Origin: Blastococcus sp. CT_GayMR20
Lineage (GTDB): Bacteria > Actinomycetota > Actinomycetes > Mycobacteriales > Geodermatophilaceae
Direction: 5' to 3'
Length of the DNA stretch: 7,186 nucleotides
Assembly (NCBI RefSeq): GCF_004570345.1
Contig: NZ_SPQM01000195.1
Location: 1 to 7,186 of the forward strand
Each line of letters begins with the position of its first letter. Position 1 is the stretch's first letter. A program made the translations under genes and the position numbers. The notes below the pieces were generated by a model. That model was given only the letters and a program-made list of their open reading frames with translations, had not been told where the DNA came from and made no database searches. Shown here piece after piece: positions 1 through 6,238 of the stretch.

Positions 1-24
1 CGGCCCGTCGAGAGCTGACCCCCC

Positions 25-1176
25 GTGCGCGGCCTCCCGGAGCACGAGCAGGAGATCGTCGAGACCGTCGCGCACTGGGTGGACCGCGAGGTGCGCCCGC
101 ACGCCGGGCGGCTCGAGCGGGAGCAGCAGTACCCCACGGCGCTCATCGACCAGATGAAGGAGATGGGAGTCTTCGGGCTCGCCGTCCCCGAGCCCTGGAG
201 CGAGTCGGCGGTGTCCGCCCGGTGCTTCGCACTGGTCACCGAGCAGCTGGCGCGCGGCTGGATGAGCCTGGCCGGGGCGATGGGCGGGCACAGCGTCGTC
301 GCCCGGATCCTCGCCCGCTACGGCACCGCCGAGCAGCAGGAGCGGTGGCTGCCGCGGATGGCGACCGGTGAGGTCCGCGCGGCCATGGCGCTCACCGAGG
401 CCAGCGGCGGTTCCGACCTGCAGGACATCCGCACCCGCGCCGTCCAGGACGGCGACTCCTACGTCGTCGACGGCAGCAAGACGTGGATCACCAACGCCCG
501 GCACGCCGGTCTGATCGCCACCCTCGTGAAGACCGATCCGGAGGCCGACCCCCGGCACCGCGGGATCAGCATCCTGCTGGTGGAGCCGGACCAGGTGGAG
601 GTCTCCCGGGACCTGCCCAAGCTCGGCTACCGCGGCGTGGAGTCCTGCGAGCTCTCCTTCGCCGGCTCGCGGGTGCCGGCGGCCGCGCTCGTCGGCGGCG
701 AGGAGGGGCAGGGCTTCGCCCAGTTCATGGCCGGGCTGGAGCTCGGCCGGGTGCAGGTCGCCGCCCGTGCGGTCGGCGTCGCGCAGGCAGCCCTGGACGA
801 CGCCCTCGCCTACGCCCAGCAGCGCGAGACGTTCGGCAAGCCCATCTGGGAGCACCAGTCGGTCGGCAACCTGCTGGCCGACATGGCGACGCGGGTGCAG
901 GCGTCCCGGCTGCTCGTGCTCGACGCGGCCGACGGCATCGACGCCGGCCGGCGCTCCGACCTGGAGGCCGGGATGGCCAAGCTGTTCGCCTCCGAGGCGT
1001 GCATGCAGGTCACGATCGACGCGATGCGCATCCACGGCGCCGCCGGCTACTCCGCGGAGGTCGACATCGAGCGGTACTTCCGCGACGCCCCGCTGATGAT
1101 CGTGGGCGAGGGCACGAACGAGATCCAGCGCACCGTCATCGCCCGCCAGCTGATCGCCCGCTCGCGAAAGCCCTGA
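25..1176 (+). CDS. Acyl-CoA dehydrogenase family flavoprotein
   Basis: This 383-residue protein has the usual length and layout of FAD-dependent acyl-CoA dehydrogenases, which introduce an alpha-beta double bond into an acyl-CoA and pass electrons to electron-transfer flavoprotein. It has a helical N-terminal domain (about 1-115), a middle beta domain (about 118-225) and a C-terminal helical domain (about 230-383). Family signature 1 is seen as ALTEASGGSD at 122-131, and the flavin-side TWITNA at 153-158. Signature 2 lies around 336-354 (RIHGAAGY to FRD). GEGTNEIQR at 361-369 carries Glu362 at the usual catalytic-base position. The GTG start at 25 is chosen because an in-frame TGA at 16-18 blocks any upstream extension and the next in-frame GTG (76) would cut into the first helix. 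The ribosome binding site is weak (GAGAG at 10-14). The acyl substrate cannot be told from sequence. The neighbouring genes give no pathway hint. Confidence 0.95.
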   Translation: MRGLPEHEQEIVETVAHWVDREVRPHAGRLEREQQYPTALIDQMKEMGVFGLAVPEPWSESAVSARCFALVTEQLARGWMSLAGAMGGHSVVARILARYGTAEQQERWLPRMATGEVRAAMALTEASGGSDLQDIRTRAVQDGDSYVVDGSKTWITNARHAGLIATLVKTDPEADPRHRGISILLVEPDQVEVSRDLPKLGYRGVESCELSFAGSRVPAAALVGGEEGQGFAQFMAGLELGRVQVAARAVGVAQAALDDALAYAQQRETFGKPIWEHQSVGNLLADMATRVQASRLLVLDAADGIDAGRRSDLEAGMAKLFASEACMQVTIDAMRIHGAAGYSAEVDIERYFRDAPLMIVGEGTNEIQRTVIARQLIARSRKP

Positions 1177-1181
1177 CCCGC

Positions 1182-1253
1182 CGCATTGCCGGGGTTGTTC
1201 CCAGGTTGCTGGTCCTGCAGCACCGGCAATCTGCGGACAACGCACGCAATGCG
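1182..1253 (+). repeat. Nested inverted repeat between the dehydrogenase gene and ybaB
   Basis: Three complementary pairs are nested in order without crossing. The outer arms are CGCATTGC (1182-1189) and GCAATGCG (1246-1253), 8 bp perfect. The middle arms are GTTGTTCC (1194-1201) and GGACAAC (1235-1241), 7 bp with one bulged base. The inner stem is TGCTG (1207-1211) with CAGCA (1218-1222), extended by GG/CC around a bulge. A competing perfect 8-bp pair also exists: ATTGCCGG (1185-1192) with CCGGCAAT (1223-1230). No T-tract follows, so this is not a classical intrinsic terminator. It could still end or protect the dehydrogenase transcript, or be partly chance in GC-rich DNA. It starts 5 bases after the dehydrogenase stop. 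Confidence 0.45.
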
Positions 1254-1305
1254 ACCCAGCTGCACCTCGCGCCCCGGCGGGCCGCTCCACGTCGTATCCG
1301 CGGCC

Positions 1306-1311
1306 TACTCT
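1306..1311 (+). promoter_or_regulatory. Candidate -10 element of a leaderless ybaB promoter
   Basis: TACTCT fits the TAnnnT pattern of actinobacterial -10 boxes and ends 6 bases before the ybaB ATG. A transcript starting at the normal distance would therefore begin at or next to that ATG. No Shine-Dalgarno sequence is visible before the ATG, which fits leaderless translation. No good -35 hexamer is present at 16-18 bases spacing, so the call rests on the -10 and its position only. Confidence 0.4.
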
Positions 1312-1317
1312 CGTGGC

Positions 1318-1656
1318 ATGTTCCCCGGAGGCCAGCCCGACATGGCAGAGCTGCTGCGGCAGGCGCAGCAGATGCAGCAGCAGCTGGTCGCCGCCCAGGA
1401 GGAGCTGGCGAACAGCGAGGTGACCGGCTCGGCCGGCGGCGGCCTGGTCACGGCGACCATGACCGGCAGCGGCGAGCTCACCGCGCTCACCATCGCGCCG
1501 GCAGCCGTCGACCCCGACGACCTCGAGACGCTGCAGGACCTCGTCGTCGCCGCCGTCCGGGACGCCAAGCACGCGGTCGACCAGCTGGCCGAGCAGACGA
1601 TGGGCCCGCTCGCCGGCGGCCTCGGTGGCGGCGGCCTCGGGCTGCCCGGCCTCTGA
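1318..1656 (+). CDS. ybaB: YbaB/EbfC-family nucleoid-associated DNA-binding protein
   Basis: This 112-residue protein matches the YbaB/EbfC family of small dimeric DNA-binding proteins, which coat DNA and are usually encoded next to recR. Residues 1-33 form the typical start: a short Met/Gly/Pro segment, then a Gln/Leu-rich amphipathic helix ([14 protein letters not shown], 10-23). A beta region follows (about 34-60, with [20 protein letters not shown]), then a helix over about 67-95. The tail is glycine-rich (100-112), as often seen in actinobacterial members. ATG 1318 is chosen because the protein then begins as family members do. The frame stays open upstream to an ATG at 1186, but those extra 44 residues look random and overlap the inverted repeat. 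recR starts 25 bases downstream, so the two are probably cotranscribed. A role in recombination or nucleoid organisation is inferred from the family and neighbour. Confidence 0.93.
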   Translation: MFPGGQPDMAELLRQAQQMQQQLVAAQEELANSEVTGSAGGGLVTATMTGSGELTALTIAPAAVDPDDLETLQDLVVAAVRDAKHAVDQLAEQTMGPLAGGLGGGGLGLPGL

Positions 1657-1671
1657 TCCGCCACGAGAACC

Positions 1672-1676
1672 GAGGA
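1672..1676 (+). promoter_or_regulatory. Ribosome binding site fixing the recR GTG start
   Basis: GAGGA lies 5 bases before the GTG at 1682. It supports this start over the longer open frame that begins at 1625 inside ybaB. Confidence 0.7.
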
Positions 1677-1681
1677 ACACC

Positions 1682-2281
1682 GTGTACGAGGGCGCCGTCC
1701 AGGACCTGATCGACGAGCTCGGCCGCCTGCCGGGCGTCGGGCCCAAGAGCGCGCAGCGGATCGCCTTCCACCTGCTGGCCGCCGAGTCCGCCGACGTGAG
1801 CCGGCTCGCCGCCGCACTCAAGCGCGTGCAGGAGGAGGTCCGCTTCTGCGTGACCTGCTACAACGTCGCCGAGGCCGAGCAGTGCCGCATCTGCCGTGAC
1901 CCGCGGCGCACCGACGACGTCCTGTGCGTCGTCGAGGAGCCCAAGGACGTCGTGGCGATCGAGCGCACGCGGGAGTTCCGCGGCCGCTACCACGTGCTCG
2001 GCGGCGCGATCAGCCCCATCGACGGCGTCGGCCCGGACGACCTGCGGGTCAAGGAGCTCATGACCCGGCTGATGGACGGCGCGGTCACCGAGCTGATCAT
2101 CGCGACCGACCCCAACCTCGAGGGCGAGGCGACGGCGGCCTACCTGGCACGGCTGGTCTCCCCGATGGGTCTGGCGGTGTCGCGGCTGGCCAGCGGTCTG
2201 CCCGTGGGCGGCGACCTGGAGTACGCCGACGAGGTCACGCTGGGGCGGGCGTTCGAGGGCCGCCGCCGCATCGACGCCTGA
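1682..2281 (+). CDS. recR: Recombination mediator protein RecR
   Basis: This 199-residue protein has the standard RecR length and every RecR landmark. RecR works with RecF and RecO to load RecA on gapped single-stranded DNA. A helix-hairpin-helix motif lies at 11-31 ([20 protein letters not shown] at 13-32). The four-cysteine zinc motif uses Cys56, Cys59, Cys68 and Cys71. The Toprim domain runs from about 79 to 173, with the acidic VVEEPKDV at 83-90 and ATDPNLEGE at 141-149. The C-terminal segment [13 protein letters not shown] begins at 171. The GTG start gives the canonical MYEGAVQDL beginning and has a good ribosome binding site. ybaB lies 25 bases upstream, the common pairing. No key residue appears to be missing. 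Confidence 0.98.
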   Translation: MYEGAVQDLIDELGRLPGVGPKSAQRIAFHLLAAESADVSRLAAALKRVQEEVRFCVTCYNVAEAEQCRICRDPRRTDDVLCVVEEPKDVVAIERTREFRGRYHVLGGAISPIDGVGPDDLRVKELMTRLMDGAVTELIIATDPNLEGEATAAYLARLVSPMGLAVSRLASGLPVGGDLEYADEVTLGRAFEGRRRIDA

Positions 2282-2291
2282 AGCCGCCTGA

Positions 2292-2308
2292 GGCCCCGTG
2301 CAGGGGCC
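2292..2308 (+). terminator. Short GC stem-loop behind recR, possible terminator
   Basis: GGCCCC (2292-2297) and GGGGCC (2303-2308) form a perfect 6-bp stem around the loop GTGCA, 10 bases after the recR stop. There is no T-tract, which is common for actinobacterial terminator candidates but weakens the call. By symmetry it could act on either strand. Confidence 0.45.
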
Positions 2309-2406
2309 CGCCGCGAGCCTGGGAGCGGTGGGGGGCAGGGCGGTCCTTTGATCACGAGTCGGTGTCGAAGTCGATGACGCCCTCACCAGCGGTGACGACG
2401 GAGTTC

Positions 2407-2412
2407 TAGGGT
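2407..2412 (+). promoter_or_regulatory. Weak candidate -10 box for the transporter operon
   Basis: TAGGGT matches the TAGRRT form of -10 boxes described in Streptomyces. It would give a leader of roughly 85 bases before the binding-protein ATG. The best -35 match at 18 bases spacing (TCACCA, 2383-2388) is poor. Some promoter is expected in this 222-base gap, since a different functional block begins here, but the exact box is uncertain. Confidence 0.22.
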
Positions 2413-2468
2413 CCGCGATACGTCTGTGGAGCGATTCCTGTCCACGGCTGTCCCGTCCGGAGCTCATC

Positions 2469-2484
2469 CGGCCCGAGAGGGCCG
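2469..2484 (+). promoter_or_regulatory. GNRA-loop hairpin just upstream of the binding-protein ribosome binding site
   Basis: CGGCCC (2469-2474) and GGGCCG (2479-2484) form a perfect 6-bp stem closed by GAGA, a member of the stable GNRA tetraloop class. It ends two bases before the AAGGCAGG ribosome binding region. In the mRNA it could stabilise the 5' leader or affect ribosome access. That function is inferred. Confidence 0.4.
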
Positions 2485-2486
2485 AG

Positions 2487-2494
2487 AAGGCAGG
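2487..2494 (+). promoter_or_regulatory. Ribosome binding site choosing ATG 2504
   Basis: AAGGCAGG lies 9 bases before the ATG at 2504. It favours this start over an in-frame GTG at 2426, which would place 26 charged residues ahead of the signal peptide. Confidence 0.6.
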
Positions 2495-2503
2495 TTTTCC
2501 GCG

Positions 2504-4207
2504 ATGACCCGTCGCCACACCCGAGCGCTCTCCGCGTCAGCGGCCGCGCTCCTTGCCGTGACCTTGTCCGCCTGTGCCTCCAGCGACCGCGACTCCGGTG
2601 GCGGCGAGGGCGGCGGTGAGCAGTCCGGCGGCACCTTCGTGTTCGGCGCCGCCGGCGACCCGGCGATGCTCGACCCCGCATTCGGCAGCGACGGCGAGAC
2701 GTTCCGCGTCTCCCGCCAGATCTTCGAGGGACTGCTCGGCAACGAGCTCGGCGGTACCGACCCGGTGCCCGAGCTCGCCGAGGACTGGGAGGTCAGCGAG
2801 GACGGCCTCGAGTACACCTTCGCCCTCCAGGAGGGCGTGAAGTTCCACGACGGCACGGACTTCAACGCCGAGGCCGTCTGCTTCAACTTCGACCGCTGGT
2901 ACAACTTCGAGGGCCTGGCCCAGAGCCCGAGCGCCTCGTACTACTACCAGGCCGTCTTCGGTGGCTTCGCCAGCACGCCGGACACGCCCAGCATCTACGA
3001 GAGCTGCGAGGCGACGGACGAGAACACCGCGGTGATCCGGCTGACCCAGGTCACCTCGAAGTTCCCCTCCGCCCTGGCGCTGCCCGCCTTCTCCATCCAG
3101 AGCCCGGAGGCGCTGGAGCAGTACAACGCGGACGAGGTGTCGGGCAGCGAGGACGCCCTCACCTACTCCGAGTACGCCCAGGAGCACCCGGTCGGCACCG
3201 GCCCCTTCAGGTTCGAGAGCTGGGACCGCGGCAACGGTGAGGTCACCCTCGTCCGCAACGACGACTACTGGGGCGAGGCGGCCAGCCTCGACGAGATCAT
3301 CTTCCGGACGATCCCCGAGGGGAACACCCGGCGGCAGGAGCTCGAGGCCGGCGAGATCGACGGCTTCGACTTCGTCTCCCCGGCCGACTACGAGACGCTC
3401 CAGGACGCCGGCTTCCAGGTCCTGGTCCGCGACCCGTTCAACATCCTGTACCTGGGCATGAACGGCGGGAACGTCCCCGACTCGGGCGCGAACCCGGCCC
3501 TGAAGGACGTGCGCGTCCGCCAGGCGATCGCCCACGCCATCGACCGCGAGACGATCGTCAACTCGCTGCTCCCCGAGGGCGCCGAGCAGGCCACGCAGTT
3601 CATGCCGCCGACGGTCGACGGCTGGGCCGACGACGTCACCACGTACGAGTACGACCCGGACCGGGCCAAGCAGCTGCTCGCCGAGGCCGGGGCCACCGGC
3701 ACGACACTGCGGTTCTTCTACCCGACCGACGTCAGCCGCCCGTACCTGCCGGACCCCGCCGCGATGTTCCAGGTCATCAGCAAGAACCTGACCGACGCCG
3801 GCTTCACCATCCAGCCGACGGCGCTGCCGTGGAACCCGGACTACCTGAACGCCGTCCAGGCGGGCCAGGCCGACATCCACCTGCTCGGGTGGACCGGTGA
3901 CTACAACGACGCCTACAACTTCATCGGCACGTTCTTCGCCGAGGCGTCGAACAACCAGGCGTCGGCCGAGTTCGGTGCGTTCAGCGCGCCGGAGATCTTC
4001 GCCGCGCTGGCCGAGGCGGACGCCGAGCCCGACCCGGCCAACCGCACGGAGTCCTACCAGGAGGCCAACCGCCTGATCATGGACTACCTGCCGGGGGTCC
4101 CGATCTCGCACTCCCCGCCGGCGCTCGTCGTCGCGGAGAACGTGCAGGGTCTGGAGCCCAGCCCGCTGACCGCCGAGGTCTTCTCCACGGTGTCCCTCAG
4201 CGACTGA
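2504..4207 (+). CDS. ABC importer substrate-binding lipoprotein, peptide/nickel family (SBP_bac_5)
   Basis: This 567-residue protein is an extracellular solute-binding lipoprotein of the DppA/OppA type. A basic start (MTRRHTR) and hydrophobic stretch lead to the lipobox LSAC at 21-24, so Cys24 should be lipidated and anchor the protein outside the membrane. A Ser/Gly-rich linker covers about 25-43. The mature domain shows family patterns: LAEDWEVSEDGLEYTF (91-106), GVKFHDGTDFNAEAV (111-125), VRQAIAHAIDRETIV (338-352) and LLGWTGDYNDAYNF (460-473). Cys126 and Cys168 are the only other cysteines and may form a disulphide bond; this is inference. ATG 2504 is chosen because it puts the signal peptide at the N-terminus. 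The permease and ATPase genes follow on the same strand. Ligand identity is not readable; peptides are likely, but nickel, opines or sugars are handled by relatives. Confidence 0.95.
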   Translation: MTRRHTRALSASAAALLAVTLSACASSDRDSGGGEGGGEQSGGTFVFGAAGDPAMLDPAFGSDGETFRVSRQIFEGLLGNELGGTDPVPELAEDWEVSEDGLEYTFALQEGVKFHDGTDFNAEAVCFNFDRWYNFEGLAQSPSASYYYQAVFGGFASTPDTPSIYESCEATDENTAVIRLTQVTSKFPSALALPAFSIQSPEALEQYNADEVSGSEDALTYSEYAQEHPVGTGPFRFESWDRGNGEVTLVRNDDYWGEAASLDEIIFRTIPEGNTRRQELEAGEIDGFDFVSPADYETLQDAGFQVLVRDPFNILYLGMNGGNVPDSGANPALKDVRVRQAIAHAIDRETIVNSLLPEGAEQATQFMPPTVDGWADDVTTYEYDPDRAKQLLAEAGATGTTLRFFYPTDVSRPYLPDPAAMFQVISKNLTDAGFTIQPTALPWNPDYLNAVQAGQADIHLLGWTGDYNDAYNFIGTFFAEASNNQASAEFGAFSAPEIFAALAEADAEPDPANRTESYQEANRLIMDYLPGVPISHSPPALVVAENVQGLEPSPLTAEVFSTVSLSD

Positions 4208-4217
4208 TCCGGCTCCG
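4208..4217 (+). repeat. Direct repeat copy 1 flanking the intergenic hairpin
   Basis: TCCGGCTCCG begins directly after the binding-protein stop codon. An identical copy lies at 4261-4270, and the 43 bases between them contain the 15-bp stem-loop. The arrangement resembles an inserted palindrome with a duplicated target, but ten GC-rich bases could also match by chance. Confidence 0.5.
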
Positions 4218-4218
4218 C

Positions 4219-4256
4219 GGTCGCGCCGGTGGCACTCTGTGGCCACCGGCGCGACC
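4219..4256 (+). terminator. Perfect 15-bp stem-loop between binding-protein and permease genes
   Basis: GGTCGCGCCGGTGGC (4219-4233) pairs perfectly with GCCACCGGCGCGACC (4242-4256) around the 8-base loop ACTCTGTG. The stem starts 12 bases after the stop codon of the binding-protein gene. No T-tract follows. Because the downstream permease genes belong to the same transporter, the likely role is partial termination or 3'-end protection of the upstream mRNA. That would give more binding protein than membrane components, as is known for intercistronic hairpins in other ABC importer operons such as malEFG. The role here is inferred from structure and position. Confidence 0.75.
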
Positions 4257-4260
4257 CGTG

Positions 4261-4270
4261 TCCGGCTCCG
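4261..4270 (+). repeat. Direct repeat copy 2 flanking the intergenic hairpin
   Basis: This second exact copy of TCCGGCTCCG (first at 4208-4217) sits 4 bases after the hairpin and just before the ribosome binding region of the permease gene. Confidence 0.5.
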
Positions 4271-4273
4271 GAA

Positions 4274-4279
4274 AGGTGA
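4274..4279 (+). promoter_or_regulatory. Ribosome binding site of the first permease gene
   Basis: AGGTGA matches the complement of the 16S rRNA tail and lies 9 bases before the GTG at 4289, supporting that start. Confidence 0.5.
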
Positions 4280-4288
4280 CCTGAGCAC

Positions 4289-5293
4289 GTGGCCCGCTTC
4301 ATCGCCAGGCGGCTCCTCCAGCTGATCCCGATCCTGCTCGGGCTCTCCGTCCTGCTGTTCGCCTGGCTCCGGGCGCTTCCCGGCGGCCCGGCGCAGGCGG
4401 CGCTGGGCGAGCGGGCCACGCCCGAAGCCATCGCCCGCTACAACGAGCTGTTCGGTCTCGACGAACCGCTGATCGTCCAGTACTTCCGCTTCCTCGGCCG
4501 AGCCGTGCGGCTCGACTTCGGCACGTCCGCACGGACCGGCCGGCCGGTCACCACGGAGTTCCTCGAGCGCATGCCCGGCACCGTCGAGCTCTCGATCTGC
4601 GCGATGATCTTCGCGATCGGGGTGGGCATCCCGCTGGGCTACCTGGCCGCCCGCAAGCACGGGAGCTGGCTCGACTCGACCTCGGTCATCGGTTCGCTGC
4701 TCGGTGTCGCCATCCCGGTGTTCTTCCTCGCCTACCTGCTGCGCCTGCTGTTCGCCGTCGAGCTGGGCTGGCTGCCCGGCTCCGGCCGCCAGGACGTGCG
4801 CATCGACGCCACGCGCATCACCAACTTCTACGTGCTCGACGGCATCCTGACCCGCGAGTGGGATGCGGCCTGGGATGCCCTCCAGCACCTGATCCTGCCG
4901 GCGATCGCGCTCGGCACCATCCCGCTGGCCATCATCGTGCGCATCACCAGGGCGTCGGTCCTCGACGTGGTCAACGAGGACTACGTGCGGACGGCGAACG
5001 CGAAGGGGCTGGCCAACTCGACGGTGCGCCGCCGGCACATCATCCGGAGCGCGCTGCTGCCGGTGTCGACGACGATCGGCCTGCAGACCGGGCTCCTGCT
5101 GTCGGGCGCCGTCCTCACCGAGACCGTCTTCGCGTTCGGCGGGGTCGGACTGGCGCTCTACGACGCCTTGTTCGCGCGGGACTTCGCCGTCCTGCAGGGG
5201 TTCATCCTGCTGCTGGCGGTCGTGTACGTGCTCGTGAACCTGCTGGTCGACATCTCCTACGGCTACCTGGACCCGCGGGTGCGCGTCCGATGA
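4289..5293 (+). CDS. ABC importer permease, DppB/OppB family
   Basis: This 334-residue membrane protein is the first of two permeases of a peptide/nickel-type importer. It begins with the family-typical MARFIARRLLQLIPILLGLS, whose first membrane segment is about 9-28. Further segments are visible near 100-121, 135-156, 199-219, 264-287 and 302-322, giving the usual six. The loop at 229-259 (EDYVRTANAKGLANSTVRRR onward) is the EAA motif that contacts the ATPase. The LDPRVR ending is also typical. The GTG start gives the canonical N-terminus directly at the first membrane helix. Its stop codon overlaps the next gene's start (ATGA at 5290-5293), so the two permeases are probably translationally coupled and made in equal amounts. 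The substrate is unknown. Confidence 0.95.
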   Translation: MARFIARRLLQLIPILLGLSVLLFAWLRALPGGPAQAALGERATPEAIARYNELFGLDEPLIVQYFRFLGRAVRLDFGTSARTGRPVTTEFLERMPGTVELSICAMIFAIGVGIPLGYLAARKHGSWLDSTSVIGSLLGVAIPVFFLAYLLRLLFAVELGWLPGSGRQDVRIDATRITNFYVLDGILTREWDAAWDALQHLILPAIALGTIPLAIIVRITRASVLDVVNEDYVRTANAKGLANSTVRRRHIIRSALLPVSTTIGLQTGLLLSGAVLTETVFAFGGVGLALYDALFARDFAVLQGFILLLAVVYVLVNLLVDISYGYLDPRVRVR

Positions 5294-6231
5294 CCGCCAT
5301 CGGGGACGTCAAGCGCCGGCGGATCGACGAACTGGCCGCCCGGGCCGGTCAGGTGCCCGAGGGCGAGGGCGGGGTCTCGCTCACCAAGAGCGCGATCCGG
5401 CGGCTGCGGCGCGACCCGGTGGCGATCACCGGCGCCGTCATCGTCGTCCTGTTCCTGCTCGTGGCGCTGTTCGCGCCGCTGCTGGCGCCACGGGACCCGC
5501 TGGCGCAGACCCTGCTCTCGGAGATCCGGCCGGGCTTCATCCCCGGCAGCCAGGAGGGGTACCCCCTCGGCGTCGACAACCTCGGCCGCGACCTGCTCTC
5601 CCGGCTGATCTGGGGCTCTCGGCAGTCGCTGCTGATCGGCGTGGTGGCCACGGTCCTCGGTGTGATCGTCGGCATGGCACTGGGCGTGCTCGCCGGGGCG
5701 TTCGGCGGCTGGGTGGACACCGTGGTGATGCGGTTCGTCGACATCATGCTGTCCATCCCCGGCCTGCTGATGGCGATCAGCATCTCGGTGCTGCTGGGCC
5801 AGAACCAGTACTCGCTGATGATCGCCATCGCGGTCACCCAGGTGCCGATCTTCGCCCGCCTGCTGCGGGGGTCGATGCTGGTCCAACGCGGGAGCGACTA
5901 CGCCGTCGCGGCCCAGGCCCTGGGCATCCGGAAGGCGCGGATCGTCTTCGGGCACGTGCTGCCGAACTCGCTGAGCCCGGTGATCGTGCAGGCGACCCTG
6001 TCACTGGCCACGGCGATCATCGAGGCGGCGGCGCTGTCGTACCTCGGCCTCGGCGATCCCGACCTGGCCCGGCCGGAGTGGGGCGCCATGCTGGCCAACG
6101 CGCAGAACTTCCTGTCCATCCGGCCGGAGCTCGCCGTCTACCCGGCGCTGTGCATCATCGTGGTCGCGCTCGGGTTCACCCTGCTCGGCGAGTCGTTGCG
6201 CGAGGCCCTCGACCCGAAGTTCCGGAGGTGA
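5290..6231 (+). CDS. ABC importer permease, DppC/OppC family
   Basis: This 313-residue protein is the second channel subunit. A cytoplasmic N-terminus of about 44 residues, rich in Arg, Glu and Gly, precedes the first membrane segment (about 45-66). The periplasm-side family motif LGVDNLGRDLLSRLIWGSRQ is at 93-112, and further hydrophobic segments run near 114-137, 150-170, 174-193, 229-250 and 283-300. The EAA loop is at 203-229 (DYAVAAQALGIRKARIVFGH onward), with family-typical EAAALSYLGLG at 245-255. The start is the ATG overlapping the previous stop; the frame is open far upstream, but that part only shadows the first permease gene. No strong ribosome binding site is visible, which fits coupling through the overlap. 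The protein should pair with the upstream permease and with the ATPase encoded 7 bases downstream. Confidence 0.95.
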   Translation: MTAIGDVKRRRIDELAARAGQVPEGEGGVSLTKSAIRRLRRDPVAITGAVIVVLFLLVALFAPLLAPRDPLAQTLLSEIRPGFIPGSQEGYPLGVDNLGRDLLSRLIWGSRQSLLIGVVATVLGVIVGMALGVLAGAFGGWVDTVVMRFVDIMLSIPGLLMAISISVLLGQNQYSLMIAIAVTQVPIFARLLRGSMLVQRGSDYAVAAQALGIRKARIVFGHVLPNSLSPVIVQATLSLATAIIEAAALSYLGLGDPDLARPEWGAMLANAQNFLSIRPELAVYPALCIIVVALGFTLLGESLREALDPKFRR

Positions 6232-6233
6232 TC
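6224..6233 (+). promoter_or_regulatory. Extended ribosome binding site overlapping the upstream stop codon
   Basis: GGAGGTGATC is a 10-base match to the complement of the 16S rRNA 3' tail. It contains the TGA stop (6229-6231) of the second permease gene. It serves the ATG at 6239, with 10 bases between GGAGG and the start. The overlapping GGTGATCACC (6227-6236) is a perfect palindrome. Confidence 0.75.
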
Positions 6234-6238
6234 ACCCC

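Noticed and set aside
1..18. Possible last codons of an upstream gene (RPVES then TGA)
   Set aside because: The frame is open to the window edge and the 6-base gap to the dehydrogenase start would suit an operon, but five codons are too few to support a gene.
1186..1317. 44-residue N-terminal extension of the YbaB protein from ATG 1186
   Set aside because: The extension has no family resemblance and overlaps the inverted repeat, while ATG 1318 gives the usual YbaB beginning next to a -10 box.
483..1709. 408-codon plus-strand frame overlapping the dehydrogenase and ybaB genes
   Set aside because: It is an Arg/Ala/Gly-rich shadow frame with no domain, running through two supported genes in another frame.
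2426..2503. Upstream GTG start for the binding-protein gene
   Set aside because: It would put 26 mostly polar residues before the signal peptide and has no ribosome binding site as good as the one before ATG 2504.
2537..5038. Very long (833-codon) open frame on the minus strand across the binding-protein and first permease genes
   Set aside because: It is antisense to two clear genes and crosses their intergenic hairpin. Its product is dominated by Arg, Asp, Glu, Gly and Val without any domain pattern, as expected from the complement of GC-biased codons.
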